The notes under the pieces: model-generated
Database searches by the model: none
What the model saw: only the letters and a program-made list of their open reading frames with translations
Told to the model about the DNA's origin: nothing
Position numbers and translations under genes: made by a program
Assembly (NCBI RefSeq): GCF_000730565.1
Contig: NZ_BBIQ01000008.1
Coordinates: 124,001-188,000, forward strand
DNA from: Pseudomonas fulva NBRC 16637 = DSM 17717
GTDB taxonomy: Bacteria > Pseudomonadota > Gammaproteobacteria > Pseudomonadales > Pseudomonadaceae
Direction: 5' to 3'
DNA length: 64,000 nucleotides
Part shown: in pieces, positions 36,419 to 46,771 of the stretch
Position numbering within the stretch: position 1 is the stretch's first letter
Layout: each line of letters opens with the position of its first letter

Positions 36419-37060
36419 TTACGCGTCCCCTCTGGCCAGATCATCGAGCTTCAACTGCAAGCCACCCACTGCCGCCTCGTCGGACAACGCAGCCTTGGCC
36501 TTTTCGTAAGCACCGTGCGCGTCATCAGCGCGGCCCAGCTGTACCAGCAGGTCCCCTTTCAACTCCTCGCGACTGGCGAGGAAGGCTTTCTCGGCATCCC
36601 CGTCAAGCAACTTGAGGGCATCCTCGGCCTTGTTCTGGGCGGCCAGCACACGGGCCAGACGCTGGCGTGCGATCTCGCCAAGGGTGGCGTCTGCCGGCTT
36701 GTCCAGCACAGCCTTGAGTTCGCCAGCGGCATCGTCGAGCTTGCCGCTCTCGACCGCTACCTTGGCCACGAACAGGCTGCCGTACTGGGCATAGGCAGTG
36801 CCGCCGAACTCGCTCTTGAGCTTGCCGGCCAGTTCCGCAACCCGGGTGGCGTCCGGCTGACCCGTAGGCGTGAGGCTGGTTTCCAGTAGCGCCTGATACA
36901 ACTGCGAGGCACCTTGCGACTGGTTGTTCTGGTACTTGTGCCAGGTGTTCCAGCCCAGCACTACCACGCCGGCGAGCAACGCACCGGTCAGCAGCGGCTT
37001 GCCGTTACGGTTCCACCAGTCCTTGACCCCTGCCAGGTCATCATCATCGGTACTCGACAC
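36419..37060 (-). CDS. YfgM-like TPR membrane protein (SecYEG ancillary subunit)
   Basis: A 213-residue protein with an acidic N-terminal cytoplasmic stretch (MSSTDDDDLAGVKDWW), one membrane helix at about residues 24-40 and a periplasmic tetratricopeptide region. It belongs to the DUF2133/YfgM family, which in Escherichia coli associates with the SecYEG translocon and periplasmic chaperones. It sits between hisS and bamB as in many gamma-proteobacteria. CGAAAAGGAGT gives the ribosome site. Confidence 0.9.
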   Translation of the reverse strand: MSSTDDDDLAGVKDWWNRNGKPLLTGALLAGVVVLGWNTWHKYQNNQSQGASQLYQALLETSLTPTGQPDATRVAELAGKLKSEFGGTAYAQYGSLFVAKVAVESGKLDDAAGELKAVLDKPADATLGEIARQRLARVLAAQNKAEDALKLLDGDAEKAFLASREELKGDLLVQLGRADDAHGAYEKAKAALSDEAAVGGLQLKLDDLARGDA

Positions 37061-37099
37061 CCCAATACTCCTTTTCGCCTATTCGCTCGTTGAACCGCG

Positions 37100-38389
37100 T
37101 TACGCCTGCGCGATCGCGGTTTCCAGGTGCCCTGCAAGGGCATCCCAGGCAATGTTCTGTTGTTCGCCCTGACCACGCAGGGGTTTGAAGCCGACTTCCT
37201 GTTTGGCCAACTCATCATCGCCAAGAATCAAGGCGAACAGCGCGCCGCTCTTGTCGGCTTTCTTGAACTGGCTTTTGAAACTGCCCCCGCCCGCATTCAC
37301 GGCCAGACGCAGGCCCGGCAGGCGGTCACGCACCGCTTCGGACAGACGCAGGCCCGCCAACTCGGCCTGCTCACCAAAAGCGCAGAGGTAGACATCGACC
37401 TGACGGCTGATGGAGTCCGGTACCTTGCCAAGGGTTTCAAGCAGCAGAATCAGGCGCTCGATACCCATGGCAAAGCCAACGCCAGGTGTAGGCTTGCCGC
37501 CCATTTGCTCCACCAGCCCATCGTAGCGGCCGCCGGCACACACCGTACCCTGGGCACCAAGCTTGTCGGTGACCCACTCGAAGACGGTCTTGCTGTAGTA
37601 GTCCAGCCCCCGCACCAGCTTGGTGTTGAGCACGAATGGAATGCCGGCAGCGTCCAGGCGGGCCTTCAGGCCTGCGAAGTGCGCACGGGATTCTTCGTCC
37701 AGGTAATCTTCGAGCTTCGGCGCATCGACCAGCACCGCCTGGGTGTTGGTGTCCTTGCTGTCGAGGATGCGCAGCGGATTGCTCTTGAGGCGGCGCTGGC
37801 TGTCCTCGTCCAGTTGCTCCAGGCGCGCGGACAGGAACTCCACCAACGCGTCGCGGTAGCGGGCGCGCGCTTGGCTGGTGCCAAGGCTGTTGAGTTCGAG
37901 CTTGACCGCATCCTGAATGCCCAGCAAGCCCCACAGGCGCCAGGTCAGCATGATCAACTCGGCATCGATGTCCGGGCCATCGAGGTTGAACACCTCCACA
38001 CCGATCTGGTGGAACTGCCGGTAGCGGCCCTTCTGGGGACGCTCGTGGCGGAACATCTGCCCGATGTACCACAGCTTCTGCACCTGGCCATTGCCGGTGA
38101 TGCCATGCTCCAGCACCGCGCGAACACAGGCCGCAGTCCCTTCCGGACGCAGTGTGAGCGAGTCACCGTTGCGGTCTTCGAAGGTGTACATTTCCTTTTC
38201 GACGATATCGGTCACTTCACCGATCGAGCGCTTGAACAGCTCGGTGAACTCCACGATGGGCGTGCGGATCTGGCTGTACCCGTAGGTGTCCAGCAGGCCG
38301 GCAACGGTACCCTCGAAATAGCGCCACAATGGCGACTGCTCGGGCAGGATGTCGTTCATGCCACGGATGGCTTGCAGCGATTTGCTCAC
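37100..38389 (-). CDS. hisS: Histidyl-tRNA synthetase
   Basis: A 429-residue class II aminoacyl-tRNA synthetase. Motif 2 ([19 protein letters not shown]) and motif 3 ([13 protein letters not shown] and [12 protein letters not shown]) are present, together with the histidine-specific [17 protein letters not shown]-terminal anticodon-binding domain ends the protein. Length matches the bacterial form. The ATG is preceded by AAGGATCATTCGTGAG. It follows ispG by 25 bases in the minus-strand operon running pilF to bamB. Confidence 0.97.
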   Translation of the reverse strand: MSKSLQAIRGMNDILPEQSPLWRYFEGTVAGLLDTYGYSQIRTPIVEFTELFKRSIGEVTDIVEKEMYTFEDRNGDSLTLRPEGTAACVRAVLEHGITGNGQVQKLWYIGQMFRHERPQKGRYRQFHQIGVEVFNLDGPDIDAELIMLTWRLWGLLGIQDAVKLELNSLGTSQARARYRDALVEFLSARLEQLDEDSQRRLKSNPLRILDSKDTNTQAVLVDAPKLEDYLDEESRAHFAGLKARLDAAGIPFVLNTKLVRGLDYYSKTVFEWVTDKLGAQGTVCAGGRYDGLVEQMGGKPTPGVGFAMGIERLILLLETLGKVPDSISRQVDVYLCAFGEQAELAGLRLSEAVRDRLPGLRLAVNAGGGSFKSQFKKADKSGALFALILGDDELAKQEVGFKPLRGQGEQQNIAWDALAGHLETAIAQA

Positions 38390-38414
38390 GAATGATCCTT
38401 ACGAATTCTGTGTA

Positions 38415-39524
38415 TCAGCCACGGGCGATCAACGCCGCGTCGGCTTCGACCTTCTCGGCCGCTTTCTGACGGATGAGCCTTTCGAGATCATCGACCAGGT
38501 TGTCGTTGGTCAGTTTCTGCGCCGGTTTACCGTCGATGTAGACCAGGTTGGGCGTACCACCGGTCAGGCCGACATGCGCTTCCTTGGCCTCCCCCGGGCC
38601 ATTGACCACACAGCCGATGACGGCCACGTCCAAAGGCACCAGCAGGTCCTCGAGGCGCCCTTCGAGCTCGTTCATGGTTTTTACCACATCGAAATTCTGC
38701 CGCGAGCAGCTCGGGCAGGCGATGAAGTTGATGCCTCGGGAACGCAAGTGCAGGGACTTGAGGATGTCATAGCCTACCTTGACCTCCTCCACCGGGTCTG
38801 CCGCCAGCGAAATGCGGATGGTATCGCCAATGCCTTCGGCCAGCAGCATACCTAGGCCAACGGCAGATTTCACCGTACCCGAGCGCAGGCCACCGGCTTC
38901 GGTGATTCCCAGGTGCAGGGGTTGCACGATCTGCCGTGCCAGCAGGCGATAGGCCTCGACGGCCATGAACACGTCCGACGCCTTGACGCTGACCTTGAAA
39001 TCCTGGAAGTCGAGACGATCGAGGTGTTCCACATGGCGCAGCGCCGATTCGACCAGCGCTGCGGGCGTAGGCTCGCCGTACTTTTTCTGCAGGTCCTTTT
39101 CCAGTGAGCCTGCGTTGACGCCGATACGGATTGGAATACCACGGTCGCGAGCGGCGTCAACGACAGCCCTGACCCGGTCTTCACGGCCGATATTGCCAGG
39201 GTTGATGCGCAGGCAGTCCACACCCAACTCGGCCACGCGCAGGGCAATCTTGTAGTCGAAGTGAATGTCGGCGACCAGCGGCACGCTGACCTGCTGCTTG
39301 ATGCGGCCGAAGGCTTCGGCGGCGTCCATGTCAGGTACCGACACGCGAACGATGTCCACACCGGCATCGACCAGACGCTGGATCTGCCCCACCGTGGCGG
39401 CGACATCATTGGTATCGGTGTTGGTCATGCTCTGCACTGCAATGGGCGCATCACCGCCCACCGGCACATTGCCGACCCATATCTTGCGGGATTCGCGACG
39501 TTTGATCGGGGATTGGCCGTGCAT
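38415..39524 (-). CDS. ispG: 4-hydroxy-3-methylbut-2-enyl diphosphate synthase
   Basis: A 369-residue [4Fe-4S] enzyme of the methylerythritol phosphate pathway. The cluster ligands are C270 and C273 (IACPSCSRQ) and C305 ([12 protein letters not shown]), with E312 as the usual fourth ligand. The N-terminal TIM barrel begins VQSMTNTDT. Its cluster would be supplied by the isc operon a few kilobases away. rodZ lies three bases upstream of its start, so the two are probably cotranscribed. Confidence 0.97.
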   Translation of the reverse strand: MHGQSPIKRRESRKIWVGNVPVGGDAPIAVQSMTNTDTNDVAATVGQIQRLVDAGVDIVRVSVPDMDAAEAFGRIKQQVSVPLVADIHFDYKIALRVAELGVDCLRINPGNIGREDRVRAVVDAARDRGIPIRIGVNAGSLEKDLQKKYGEPTPAALVESALRHVEHLDRLDFQDFKVSVKASDVFMAVEAYRLLARQIVQPLHLGITEAGGLRSGTVKSAVGLGMLLAEGIGDTIRISLAADPVEEVKVGYDILKSLHLRSRGINFIACPSCSRQNFDVVKTMNELEGRLEDLLVPLDVAVIGCVVNGPGEAKEAHVGLTGGTPNLVYIDGKPAQKLTNDNLVDDLERLIRQKAAEKVEADAALIARG

Positions 39525-39527
39525 GAA

Positions 39528-40532
39528 TTACTGTCCCAACTTCAGGCGAGCGGTTTCGCCACTGGTGAACGGGGCAACGTCGACGGCCTGGCCGTTGTAG
39601 CTGACCTTGGCGCCACGGGCAAAGCCCAGACGTACCGCAAACGGCGGCTTGCCAGTCAGCTCGAGGTTGTCCCCCTTGCGCTTGATGCCGCTGAACAGCA
39701 CCTTGCCGTTGCCATCGGAAACCTGGGTCCAGCAATCGGCGACGAACTCAATCGCGACCTTGCCGCTGCCTGCTGGCACGGCGGCGGGCTCGGCGGCGGC
39801 TGCACTGGTTGCAGGGGCGGCTGCCGCCGGCGCGCTGGCAACAGGGGTAGCGTTGGCCGGCGCCGGCTGCGGCGTCGCAGTGCCCGTTACCGGAGCAGAG
39901 CCGGCTGCAGGCGTGTCGGTAGCCGCTGCCTGCCCGGTACTTGCAGCCTGCTGCTCGTCGGTACCCTGGGCCAACGGCAGGGGGGCGCTCTCAGGTTGCT
40001 GGGCGGCAGAGACGGCCTGGTCTTCGGGTTCGTCAAGCGGGTGAATCTGGGTGGTGCCGTCGGCGCTTTCGACCTCGACGTGCTCAAGGGCGATGCTGGA
40101 GAGGTCTTTGCCGCGCAGACTGCCCTGGTCCTGCCACCAGACGAAACCGCCACCCACGACCGCCAGCAGCAGCAACAGGCTGACCCCGCGCAGAATATTG
40201 TGGGACAACCGGGAAGGCTCTTCGATACGCCCCAGCGAATGTACGTCGCTGCCCTTGGCGTGGGTGCCGGTGTAGCGATCGAAGGCTTCGACCAGGGCAG
40301 CCTGGTCCAGCTCCATCAACTTGGCGTAGGCGCGGATGTAGCCACGGGCGAAGGTATGCCCGGGCAGCTTGTCGAAGGCGCCGGTTTCCACATGGTTGAG
40401 CGAGCTGACAGTAAGATTGAGCTTGCGGGCCACCTCGGCTTGGGACCAGTCCCGTTTCTCACGGGCCAGGCGCAACAGCTCACCAGGGTTCTGGCCAGGC
40501 GCTACAGCTACTTCGGGATGCGCGGCGTTCAT
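39528..40532 (-). CDS. rodZ: Cytoskeletal protein RodZ
   Basis: A 334-residue bitopic membrane protein that links MreB to the cell wall machinery. Residues 10-75 form a Cro-like HTH (PGELLRLAREKRDWSQAEVARKLNL), a membrane helix lies at about 108-127 (LRGVSLLLLLAVVGGGFVW), then a long alanine/proline/threonine-rich periplasmic linker leads to a C-terminal DUF4115 domain (FVADCWTQVSDGNGKVLFSG). The very low-complexity linker is typical of Pseudomonas. ATGA overlap with pilF at 40529-40532. Confidence 0.93.
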   Translation of the reverse strand: MNAAHPEVAVAPGQNPGELLRLAREKRDWSQAEVARKLNLTVSSLNHVETGAFDKLPGHTFARGYIRAYAKLMELDQAALVEAFDRYTGTHAKGSDVHSLGRIEEPSRLSHNILRGVSLLLLLAVVGGGFVWWQDQGSLRGKDLSSIALEHVEVESADGTTQIHPLDEPEDQAVSAAQQPESAPLPLAQGTDEQQAASTGQAAATDTPAAGSAPVTGTATPQPAPANATPVASAPAAAAPATSAAAAEPAAVPAGSGKVAIEFVADCWTQVSDGNGKVLFSGIKRKGDNLELTGKPPFAVRLGFARGAKVSYNGQAVDVAPFTSGETARLKLGQ

Positions 40533-41290
40533 CGTTGCTCCGACAGGTATTGCTGATATTCCGGCGTACCGGGATAAAGTCGTTGTAATTGCTGCCCCAA
40601 CTCGGCCACCGTCCCTTGCTCGTCGAACACCTTGGCAAGGCGGCTACCCAGCAGCAGGCTCCGGGCATCGTGGCCACTCAACCGGCTGAAACGATCGTAG
40701 TAATCCCGGGCCGGCACATAATGCCTGTTTTCGTAGGACAACTCAGCCATTTCCAGCAACGCTTGTGGCTGTCGCTGGTTAAGCTGCAATGCTTTTTGCA
40801 AATGGGCGTGCGCCTGATCGCGCTGGCCGAGCCTCAAGGCTGTCAGGCCAAGGTTTTCATAAACCCGTGATCGCTCAGGATACAGGGTATCGGCGCTGGC
40901 AAGGCGAAACATCTGCTGCGCTTCGGCAAACCGCCCTTGAGCATAAAGGAAACTGCCGTAATTGTTGCGAATTCGCGTGGTGCTGGCACCCGCCCCAAGC
41001 GCTTGCTTGAAATGGCGCTCGGCCAATACAGGCTCGCCTTCGGCCTGGTAGACCAATGCCAAGGCGGCATGGGCGTCGGCATCGTCGCCATCCAGCGCCA
41101 GCGCCTTTGACAAGGGCGTCTTGGCCTGGCCCAGCATCCCCTGTTGCAGGTAGCCCAGCCCCAGCTGCACATACGCCCGCCCGGCCTCGACCCTGCGCTG
41201 CTCAGCCACCTGCGCATCGCTGCCTGCGCCTGACATGCAGCCGGCGAGCAGCGAAAGCGCAATGATCGGCAGCGCAGCGCGCACGTTCAT
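40529..41290 (-). CDS. pilF: Type IV pilus biogenesis lipoprotein PilF
   Basis: A 253-residue outer-membrane lipoprotein (pilotin) needed for PilQ secretin assembly. The signal peptide ends in lipobox SLLAGC, followed by six tetratricopeptide repeats (for instance RAYVQLGLGYLQQGMLGQA and RIRNNYGSFLYAQGRFAEA). The ATG at 41290 gives a proper lipoprotein signal; the longer frame to 41440 runs back into rlmN and lacks a ribosome site. It lies 14 bases after rlmN, in the order seen in other pseudomonads. Confidence 0.92.
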   Translation of the reverse strand: MNVRAALPIIALSLLAGCMSGAGSDAQVAEQRRVEAGRAYVQLGLGYLQQGMLGQAKTPLSKALALDGDDADAHAALALVYQAEGEPVLAERHFKQALGAGASTTRIRNNYGSFLYAQGRFAEAQQMFRLASADTLYPERSRVYENLGLTALRLGQRDQAHAHLQKALQLNQRQPQALLEMAELSYENRHYVPARDYYDRFSRLSGHDARSLLLGSRLAKVFDEQGTVAELGQQLQRLYPGTPEYQQYLSEQR

Positions 41291-41303
41291 AGGCCAGTTC
41301 CGG

Positions 41304-42449
41304 TCAGTGGGCGGCCGGGCTGTCCGGGCGCTCGGCGTCTGCCGACAGCTGCCGGACGGCGATGTAACGTTCGCTGCGCCGGGTGCGGTCATTGACCTGC
41401 CCCACCAGCTGGCCGCAAGCCGCATCGATGTCATCACCACGGGTGGTGCGCGTCGTCACGTTGTAGCCACCGTGGTGCAGCAGGTCTTGGAAACGACGAA
41501 TGGCGTTGTTGCTGGGGCGCTCGTAGCCGGAGTGCGGGAACGGATTGAATGGAATCAGGTTGATCTTGCACGGCACGTCGCGCAGCAGCTCGATCATCTG
41601 CGCCGCATGCTCGGGCTGGTCGTTGACGTCCTTGAGCAGGGTGTACTCGATGGTGAGCACCCGCTTGCCGCCCAGGGTCGCCATGTAGCCCATGCATGCG
41701 TCGAGCAGCATCTTGAGCGGGTACTTCTTGTTGATCGGTACCAGTTTGTTGCGCAACTCGTCATTGGGTGCATGCAATGACAAAGCCAGCGACACATCGA
41801 TGTGCTTGGCCAACTCGTCGATCATCGGCACGACGCCCGAGGTGGACAGGGTGACGCGACGCTTGGAGATGCCATAGCCCAGATCTTCCATCATGATCTT
41901 CATGGCGGCGATGACATTGTCGAAATTGAGCAGGGGTTCGCCCATGCCCATCATGACCACGTTGGTGATGGCGCGGTCGATTTTGGCAGGCACGGTCCCG
42001 AAGGATTTGTTCGCAAGCCACACCTGGCCGATCACTTCGGCGGCGGTGAGGTTGCTGTTGAAGCCTTGTTTGCCGGTGGAGCAGAAGCTGCAGTCCAGGG
42101 CACAACCGGCTTGCGACGACACGCACAGGGTGCCGCGATCGTCGGTGGGAATATAGACGGTTTCGACGCAGCTGCCGGAGGCAACGCGGATCACCCACTT
42201 GCGGGTGCCGTCTGCGGAAATGTCTTCGCTGACCACTTCCGGTGGGCGAATTTCGGCAACGGCCTCGAGCTTTTCACGCAAGACCTTGCCGACGTTCGTC
42301 ATGGCGGCGAAATCATCGACGCCAAAGTGGTGAATCCATTTCATCACCTGACCGGCGCGGAAGCGCTTCTCTCCGATGGAATCGAAGAATTGTTCCATTT
42401 CCTGCAGGGTCAGACCCAGCAGGTTGATTTTGTCAGTCGATGTCGTCAT
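41304..42449 (-). CDS. rlmN: Dual-specificity RNA methyltransferase RlmN
   Basis: A 381-residue radical-SAM enzyme that makes 2-methyladenosine in 23S rRNA and some tRNAs. The cluster motif CxxxCxxC is C116, C120 and C123 ([10 protein letters not shown]); the methyl-carrying cysteine is C345 near the end (IDAACGQL). [15 protein letters not shown] and [10 protein letters not shown] segments of the SAM site are present. A non-conserved tail of about 36 residues follows the methylated cysteine. Monocluster enzyme dependent on the isc system nearby; the ndk gene is 28 bases upstream. Confidence 0.97.
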   Translation of the reverse strand: MTTSTDKINLLGLTLQEMEQFFDSIGEKRFRAGQVMKWIHHFGVDDFAAMTNVGKVLREKLEAVAEIRPPEVVSEDISADGTRKWVIRVASGSCVETVYIPTDDRGTLCVSSQAGCALDCSFCSTGKQGFNSNLTAAEVIGQVWLANKSFGTVPAKIDRAITNVVMMGMGEPLLNFDNVIAAMKIMMEDLGYGISKRRVTLSTSGVVPMIDELAKHIDVSLALSLHAPNDELRNKLVPINKKYPLKMLLDACMGYMATLGGKRVLTIEYTLLKDVNDQPEHAAQMIELLRDVPCKINLIPFNPFPHSGYERPSNNAIRRFQDLLHHGGYNVTTRTTRGDDIDAACGQLVGQVNDRTRRSERYIAVRQLSADAERPDSPAAH

Positions 42450-42477
42450 GGATTCACCCTCACCCGTAAGCTTTCGC

Positions 42478-42903
42478 TTAGCGAGTGGTTACCTCGGTAG
42501 CAGCGAAGAAGTAAGCGATTTCGCGAGCAGCAGCAGCTTCGGAGTCCGAACCGTGAACGGCGTTGGCGTCGATGGACTCGGCGAAGTCGGCGCGGATGGT
42601 GCCGGCAGCGGCTTCTTTAGGGTTGGTAGCGCCCATCAGCTCACGGTTCTTGGCAATGGCGTTCTCGCCTTCCAGGACCTGAACGACAACCGGACCGGAA
42701 GTCATGAAGGCAACCAGATCACCGAAGAAGCCGCGCTCGCTGTGCTCGGCGTAGAAGCCTTCGGCCTCGGCCTTGGACAGTTGCTTGATTTTCGAGGCAA
42801 CGATTTTCAGGCCGGCTTCTTCGAAGCGAGTGGTGATCTTGCCGATGACGTTCTTGGCAACAGCGTCAGGCTTGATGATGGAGAAAGTACGTTGAACAGC
42901 CAT
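42478..42903 (-). CDS. ndk: Nucleoside diphosphate kinase
   Basis: A 141-residue enzyme balancing NTP pools. It starts [15 protein letters not shown], as do bacterial Ndk proteins, and the phospho-histidine is H117 in NAVHGSDS. Exactly the expected length. GGAGTTTTCC precedes the ATG. It lies between the terminator of the isc operon (42931-42961) and rlmN, so it has its own promoter in the AT-rich 88-base gap. Confidence 0.97.
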   Translation of the reverse strand: MAVQRTFSIIKPDAVAKNVIGKITTRFEEAGLKIVASKIKQLSKAEAEGFYAEHSERGFFGDLVAFMTSGPVVVQVLEGENAIAKNRELMGATNPKEAAAGTIRADFAESIDANAVHGSDSEAAAAREIAYFFAATEVTTR

Positions 42904-42930
42904 GGAAAACTCCAGAATATGAGTGTTACG

Positions 42931-42961
42931 AAAAATTAAACCCGCGAATTATACGCGGGTT
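42931..42961 (-). terminator. Intrinsic terminator of the isc operon
   Basis: On the minus strand AACCCGCG (42961-42954) pairs with CGCGGGTT (42946-42939) around TATAATT, followed by TAATTTTT. It separates iscX from ndk. Confidence 0.8.
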
Positions 42962-42991
42962 CCAGGGGATTGCCTAACCTGCGGTGCGTGT

Positions 42992-43192
42992 TCAGTCGGC
43001 TTCGTCGATCCAGGCCGCCTGGATGGCCTCGAGCACCTTCTCGCCGGCGCGCGAAGGATCGTCACTGAAGCCAGGCAATGCCACCACCCAGCGGTGCAGA
43101 TCGACGAAATTCACATACCGAGGATCGACGTCCGGCTTGCTTTCTGCAAGCTCGATGGCGATATCAAGTACATCAATCCATTTCAGACTCAT
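42992..43192 (-). CDS. iscX: Iron-sulfur assembly protein IscX
   Basis: A 66-residue acidic protein, MSLKWIDVLDIAIELAESKP at its start and DVDPRYVNFVDLHRW in the middle, both conserved in IscX. It binds iron and IscS and modulates sulfur transfer. The start is at 43192; the same frame continues upstream through fdx in a different phase and is ignored. Last gene of the isc operon, ten bases after fdx, with AGGACATGAG as ribosome site region. Confidence 0.93.
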   Translation of the reverse strand: MSLKWIDVLDIAIELAESKPDVDPRYVNFVDLHRWVVALPGFSDDPSRAGEKVLEAIQAAWIDEAD

Positions 43193-43202
43193 GTCCAGGA
43201 CC

Positions 43203-43544
43203 TCAGTGCGGCGCTTCGGCAGCGTGGTTGAGCGAATACTTAGGGATCTCGATGGTGAGGTCCTGATCGGCCACCACCACCTGGCAACCCAGACGCGACT
43301 GCGCTTCCAGGCCCCACGCCTTGTCCAGCATGTCTTCTTCGAGCTCGTCGGCTTCCTCAAGGGAATCGAAGCCCTTGCGCACGATGCAGTGGCACGTGGT
43401 GCAGGCCTTCACACCGCCGCAGGCGCTCTCCATCTCGATGTGATGATCGTGGGCCAGCTCCAGGATATTGGTGCCGGCAGGCACCTCCACGGTCAGCCCC
43501 TCCGGGCAGAACTTCTCATGCGGCAGGAATGTCACCAGCGGCAT
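43203..43544 (-). CDS. fdx: [2Fe-2S] ferredoxin of the ISC system
   Basis: A 113-residue adrenodoxin-type ferredoxin supplying electrons for cluster assembly. Cluster ligands are C42, C48, C51 (ESACGGVKACTTCHC) and C87 (SRLGCQVV). Standard length and start. It lies between hscA and iscX, as in other gamma-proteobacteria. Confidence 0.97.
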   Translation of the reverse strand: MPLVTFLPHEKFCPEGLTVEVPAGTNILELAHDHHIEMESACGGVKACTTCHCIVRKGFDSLEEADELEEDMLDKAWGLEAQSRLGCQVVVADQDLTIEIPKYSLNHAAEAPH

Positions 43545-43547
43545 CGA

Positions 43548-45413
43548 TTACTCCTCGATCTCATTCAGGTTGCGCCCGGCCAGTGCGGCTTTGACCGTCG
43601 AATCAAGGCGTCGGGCGGCAAATGCGTCGGTCACATGCGACAGACGCTTGGTCTGTTGCTCGATGGCAGCGCCATCGGTGCCCGCCAGCAAATCACGTAG
43701 TTCTTGCATCTGGAATTCAATGGCCTGGCGCTCTTCTTCACTGAGCAAGCGCTGACCGTCGGCGTCCAGGGCGCCCTGTACCGCTTCGAGCAGCCGTTCG
43801 GCGTCCACTTGGTGCTCACGCAACTGACGGGCCTGCTTGTCGGTACCAGCATGCTCGAAGGAGTCCTTGAGCATGCGCGCGATTTCGCCATCGGTCAGGC
43901 CGTAGGACGGCTTGACCTGAATGCTGGCTTCCACGCCTGATGCGAGTTCCCGGGCGGCGACGCTGAGCAGCCCGTCGGCATCGACCTGGAAGGTGACGCG
44001 AATTTTCGCTGCCCCTGCCACCATGGCCGGAATGCCGCGCAGTTCGAAGCGCGCCAGTGACCGGCAGTCGCTGATCAGTTCGCGCTCGCCCTGCAGCACA
44101 TGGATCATCATGGCCGACTGGCCGTCTTTATAAGTCGTGAACTCCTGGGCGCGCGCCACCGGGATGGTGGTATTGCGCGGGATCACTTTCTCCATGAGCC
44201 CGCCCATGGTCTCCAGGCCCAGTGACAGCGGGATCACATCAAGCAGCAACAGCTCGCCGCCTTCGCGACGGTTGCCGGCCAGGGTATCGGCCTGAATGGC
44301 GGCGCCGATGGCCACGACCTGATCGGGGTCGATGGAAGTCAGCGGGCTACGACCGAACAGGGTACCGACGGCATCGCGAACACGGGGCACGCGCGTGGAA
44401 CCGCCGACCATGACCACGGCACTGACTTCATCGAGCTCGACGCCACTGTCACGTACGGCACGGCGGCAGGCCTTGAGGCTGCGGGCCACCAGCGGCTCGA
44501 TCATCGCATCGAAACCGGCACGGGTGAGCTCACCCTGCCAGGCACCATGCGTGACGCCCACCACCTCGGCATCGGTCAACGCTTCCTTGGCGGCGCAAGC
44601 CGTCTGTAACAGCGCGCGCTGGGTAGCCGGGTCGAGGTCGGAGGACAAGCCAGCCTGCTCGATGATCCAGCCTGCAATGGCGTGATCGAAGTCATCGCCA
44701 CCCAGGGCGGTATCGCCGCCGGTGGCCAGCACTTCGAACACGCCCGCTGTCAGGCGCAGGATGGAAATGTCGAAGGTACCGCCACCCAGGTCGTAGATGG
44801 CGACTACGCCCTCGGCGTTCTGGTCAAGGCCATAGGCCACGGCGGCGGCCGTAGGCTCGTTGAGCAGACGCAGGACGTTCAGGCCAGCCAGGCGTGCAGC
44901 ATCTTTTGTGGCCTGGCGCTGGGCGTCATCGAAATAGGCCGGAACGGTGATCACCGCACCGACCAGTTCACCGCCCAATGTCGCCTCGGCGCGCTCACGC
45001 AGCACCTTGAGGATGTCCGCCGAGACCTGCACCGGGCTCTTGGGCCCTTGCACCGTATCGATGAAAGGCATGTGCGATTCGCCACCGACGAAGCGGTAGG
45101 GCAATTGCTGGCCCAACTGCTTGACGTCGGCCAGGCCGCGACCCATCAGGCGCTTGACCGACAGCACGGTGTTCAGCGGATCGCTGGAGGCAGCGTCACG
45201 CGCTGCCTGCCCGACTTCGCTGCCGCCAGCTTCGAGGTAACGCACCGCCGAAGGCAGAATCACATTACCTTGCGCATCGGGCAGGGGCTCGCTCACGCCG
45301 CTGCGCAATGCAGCGACCAGGGAATTGGTGGTGCCCAGGTCGATCCCTACCGCCAGGCGGCGCTCATGGGGCTGGGGCGTTTGACCGGGTTCGGCAATCT
45401 GCAATAGGGCCAT
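43548..45413 (-). CDS. hscA: Hsp70-class chaperone HscA
   Basis: A 621-residue Hsp70 dedicated to releasing clusters from IscU. ATPase signatures are clear: [31 protein letters not shown] and [18 protein letters not shown]; the substrate-binding domain begins near VLQGEREL and a helical lid ends the protein. It recognises the LPPVK motif of IscU. Preceded by hscB with a 42-base gap. Confidence 0.97.
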   Translation of the reverse strand: MALLQIAEPGQTPQPHERRLAVGIDLGTTNSLVAALRSGVSEPLPDAQGNVILPSAVRYLEAGGSEVGQAARDAASSDPLNTVLSVKRLMGRGLADVKQLGQQLPYRFVGGESHMPFIDTVQGPKSPVQVSADILKVLRERAEATLGGELVGAVITVPAYFDDAQRQATKDAARLAGLNVLRLLNEPTAAAVAYGLDQNAEGVVAIYDLGGGTFDISILRLTAGVFEVLATGGDTALGGDDFDHAIAGWIIEQAGLSSDLDPATQRALLQTACAAKEALTDAEVVGVTHGAWQGELTRAGFDAMIEPLVARSLKACRRAVRDSGVELDEVSAVVMVGGSTRVPRVRDAVGTLFGRSPLTSIDPDQVVAIGAAIQADTLAGNRREGGELLLLDVIPLSLGLETMGGLMEKVIPRNTTIPVARAQEFTTYKDGQSAMMIHVLQGERELISDCRSLARFELRGIPAMVAGAAKIRVTFQVDADGLLSVAARELASGVEASIQVKPSYGLTDGEIARMLKDSFEHAGTDKQARQLREHQVDAERLLEAVQGALDADGQRLLSEEERQAIEFQMQELRDLLAGTDGAAIEQQTKRLSHVTDAFAARRLDSTVKAALAGRNLNEIEE

Positions 45414-45455
45414 GCTTATCTGAATACCTTAGGTGCCATCACGGGTAGCACCGGG

Positions 45456-45977
45456 TTAATCGTCGAGGCGCTCTTCCAGTTGGCGCACTTCTTGGGCGAG
45501 CTTGTCGAGGAATTGCATTCGGCGCATCAGGCGTTCGGCCTGATCACGCGCATCGGCAACATCCCAGCAGGCGGCGAAATCCTCGTTGAGCGTGTCTTGA
45601 GCAGCCTTCAGGCGCTTCTTGAACACGGCCACGCCATCGAGGTCGGCTTCGTCCTGGAGGTCTTCGAGCTCCTCACGCCACTGCATCTGCTGCAGGAGGA
45701 AATCCGGGTCATGGACCGTGACCTCCTGCGGCACTTCGTGGCCACCGATCGCCAACAGGTAGCGCGCACGGCGTGGTGCACTGCGCAGCGTCTGGTAGGC
45801 GTCGTTGAGGGCAGCGGATTTCTCCAGCGCAGAGCGTTGCTCGCGCTCGGAGGCATCGGCAAAACGATCAGGATGGACTTCGCGGGCCAGCTCGCGATAG
45901 CGAGTGGCCAGCATCTCAAGGTCCAGTCGAAAACTCGGCTGCAGGTCGAACAGTGCAAAATGACAAGGAGTACCCAC
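45456..45977 (-). CDS. hscB: J-domain co-chaperone HscB
   Basis: A 173-residue J-protein. The HPD motif is in [13 protein letters not shown]; the C-terminal three-helix bundle binds IscU. The start is taken as the GTG at 45977 ([12 protein letters not shown]), which gives the known family N-terminus and length; the frame remains open 13 codons further but those residues overlap the end of iscA. A weak TGAGG lies upstream. Confidence 0.93.
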   Translation of the reverse strand: MGTPCHFALFDLQPSFRLDLEMLATRYRELAREVHPDRFADASEREQRSALEKSAALNDAYQTLRSAPRRARYLLAIGGHEVPQEVTVHDPDFLLQQMQWREELEDLQDEADLDGVAVFKKRLKAAQDTLNEDFAACWDVADARDQAERLMRRMQFLDKLAQEVRQLEERLDD

Positions 45978-45985
45978 GGTCGGCC

Positions 45986-46309
45986 TCAGACGTTGAAGCT
46001 TTCGCCGCAGCCACACTCACCGCGCACGTTGGGGTTGTTGAACTTGAACCCTTCGTTCAACCCTTCCTTGACGAAGTCCAGCTCGGTGCCGTCAAGATAA
46101 ACCAGGCTCTTGGGATCGATGATCACCTTGACACCATGGTTCTCGAACACCTGGTCCTCGCCCGCCAGCTCGTCGACGAACTCCAGCACGTAGGCCAGGC
46201 CCGAGCAACCGGTGGTGCGTACGCCAAGGCGAATGCCTTCACCCTTGCCCCGCCCTTCCAGGGAACGCCGCACATGATTGGCGGCGGCTTCTGTCATGCT
46301 GATAGCCAT
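45986..46309 (-). CDS. iscA: A-type iron-sulfur carrier IscA
   Basis: A 107-residue A-type carrier. The three conserved cysteines are C35 (TTGCSGLAY), C99 and C101 (GECGCGESF). Standard length; AAGGAGTTCTC upstream. Follows iscU by 29 bases. Confidence 0.97.
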   Translation of the reverse strand: MAISMTEAAANHVRRSLEGRGKGEGIRLGVRTTGCSGLAYVLEFVDELAGEDQVFENHGVKVIIDPKSLVYLDGTELDFVKEGLNEGFKFNNPNVRGECGCGESFNV

Positions 46310-46338
46310 GAGAACTCCTTACCTTGCAACAGGCGACG

Positions 46339-46725
46339 TTAGATCAAGCCTTTCTTCTGCTTGTAATCGCGAACAGCGGCCTTGATGGCATCTTCGGCGA
46401 GTACCGAGCAGTGGATCTTGACCGGCGGCAATGCCAGTTCTTCGGCCAGCTGGGTGTTCTTGATGGTCTCGGCTTCGTCCAGGGTCTTGCCCTTCATCCA
46501 CTCGGTGGCCAGGGAGCTGGACGCGATGGCCGAACCGCAGCCGTAGGTCTTGAACTTGGCGTCTTCGATCACGCCCTGCTCGTTGACCTTGATCTGCAGG
46601 CGCATCACATCGCCACAGGCCGGTGCGCCGACCATGCCGGTACCGACATCCGGGTCCTCGGCATTCATCTTGCCGACGTTGCGCGGGTTTTCGTAGTGGT
46701 CGATGACCTTTTCACTGTATGCCAT
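46339..46725 (-). CDS. iscU: Iron-sulfur cluster scaffold IscU
   Basis: A 128-residue scaffold protein. Cluster ligands C37 (APACGD), C63 (YGCGSA) and C106 (KIHCSV) are all present, with the HscA-binding motif LPPVK at 99-103. Length equals the Escherichia coli protein. GGAAGGAATTGCACC precedes the ATG; iscS ends 46 bases upstream. Confidence 0.97.
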   Translation of the reverse strand: MAYSEKVIDHYENPRNVGKMNAEDPDVGTGMVGAPACGDVMRLQIKVNEQGVIEDAKFKTYGCGSAIASSSLATEWMKGKTLDEAETIKNTQLAEELALPPVKIHCSVLAEDAIKAAVRDYKQKKGLI

Positions 46726-46771
46726 GGTGCAATTCCTTCCTCATCAGGGAGCCGCTCTTGCCGGCGACTGC

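Noticed and set aside
39700..40100. Low-complexity alanine/proline coding stretch as a repeat or recombination tract
   Set aside because: It is the normal linker of RodZ and varies codon by codon rather than being an exact repeat.
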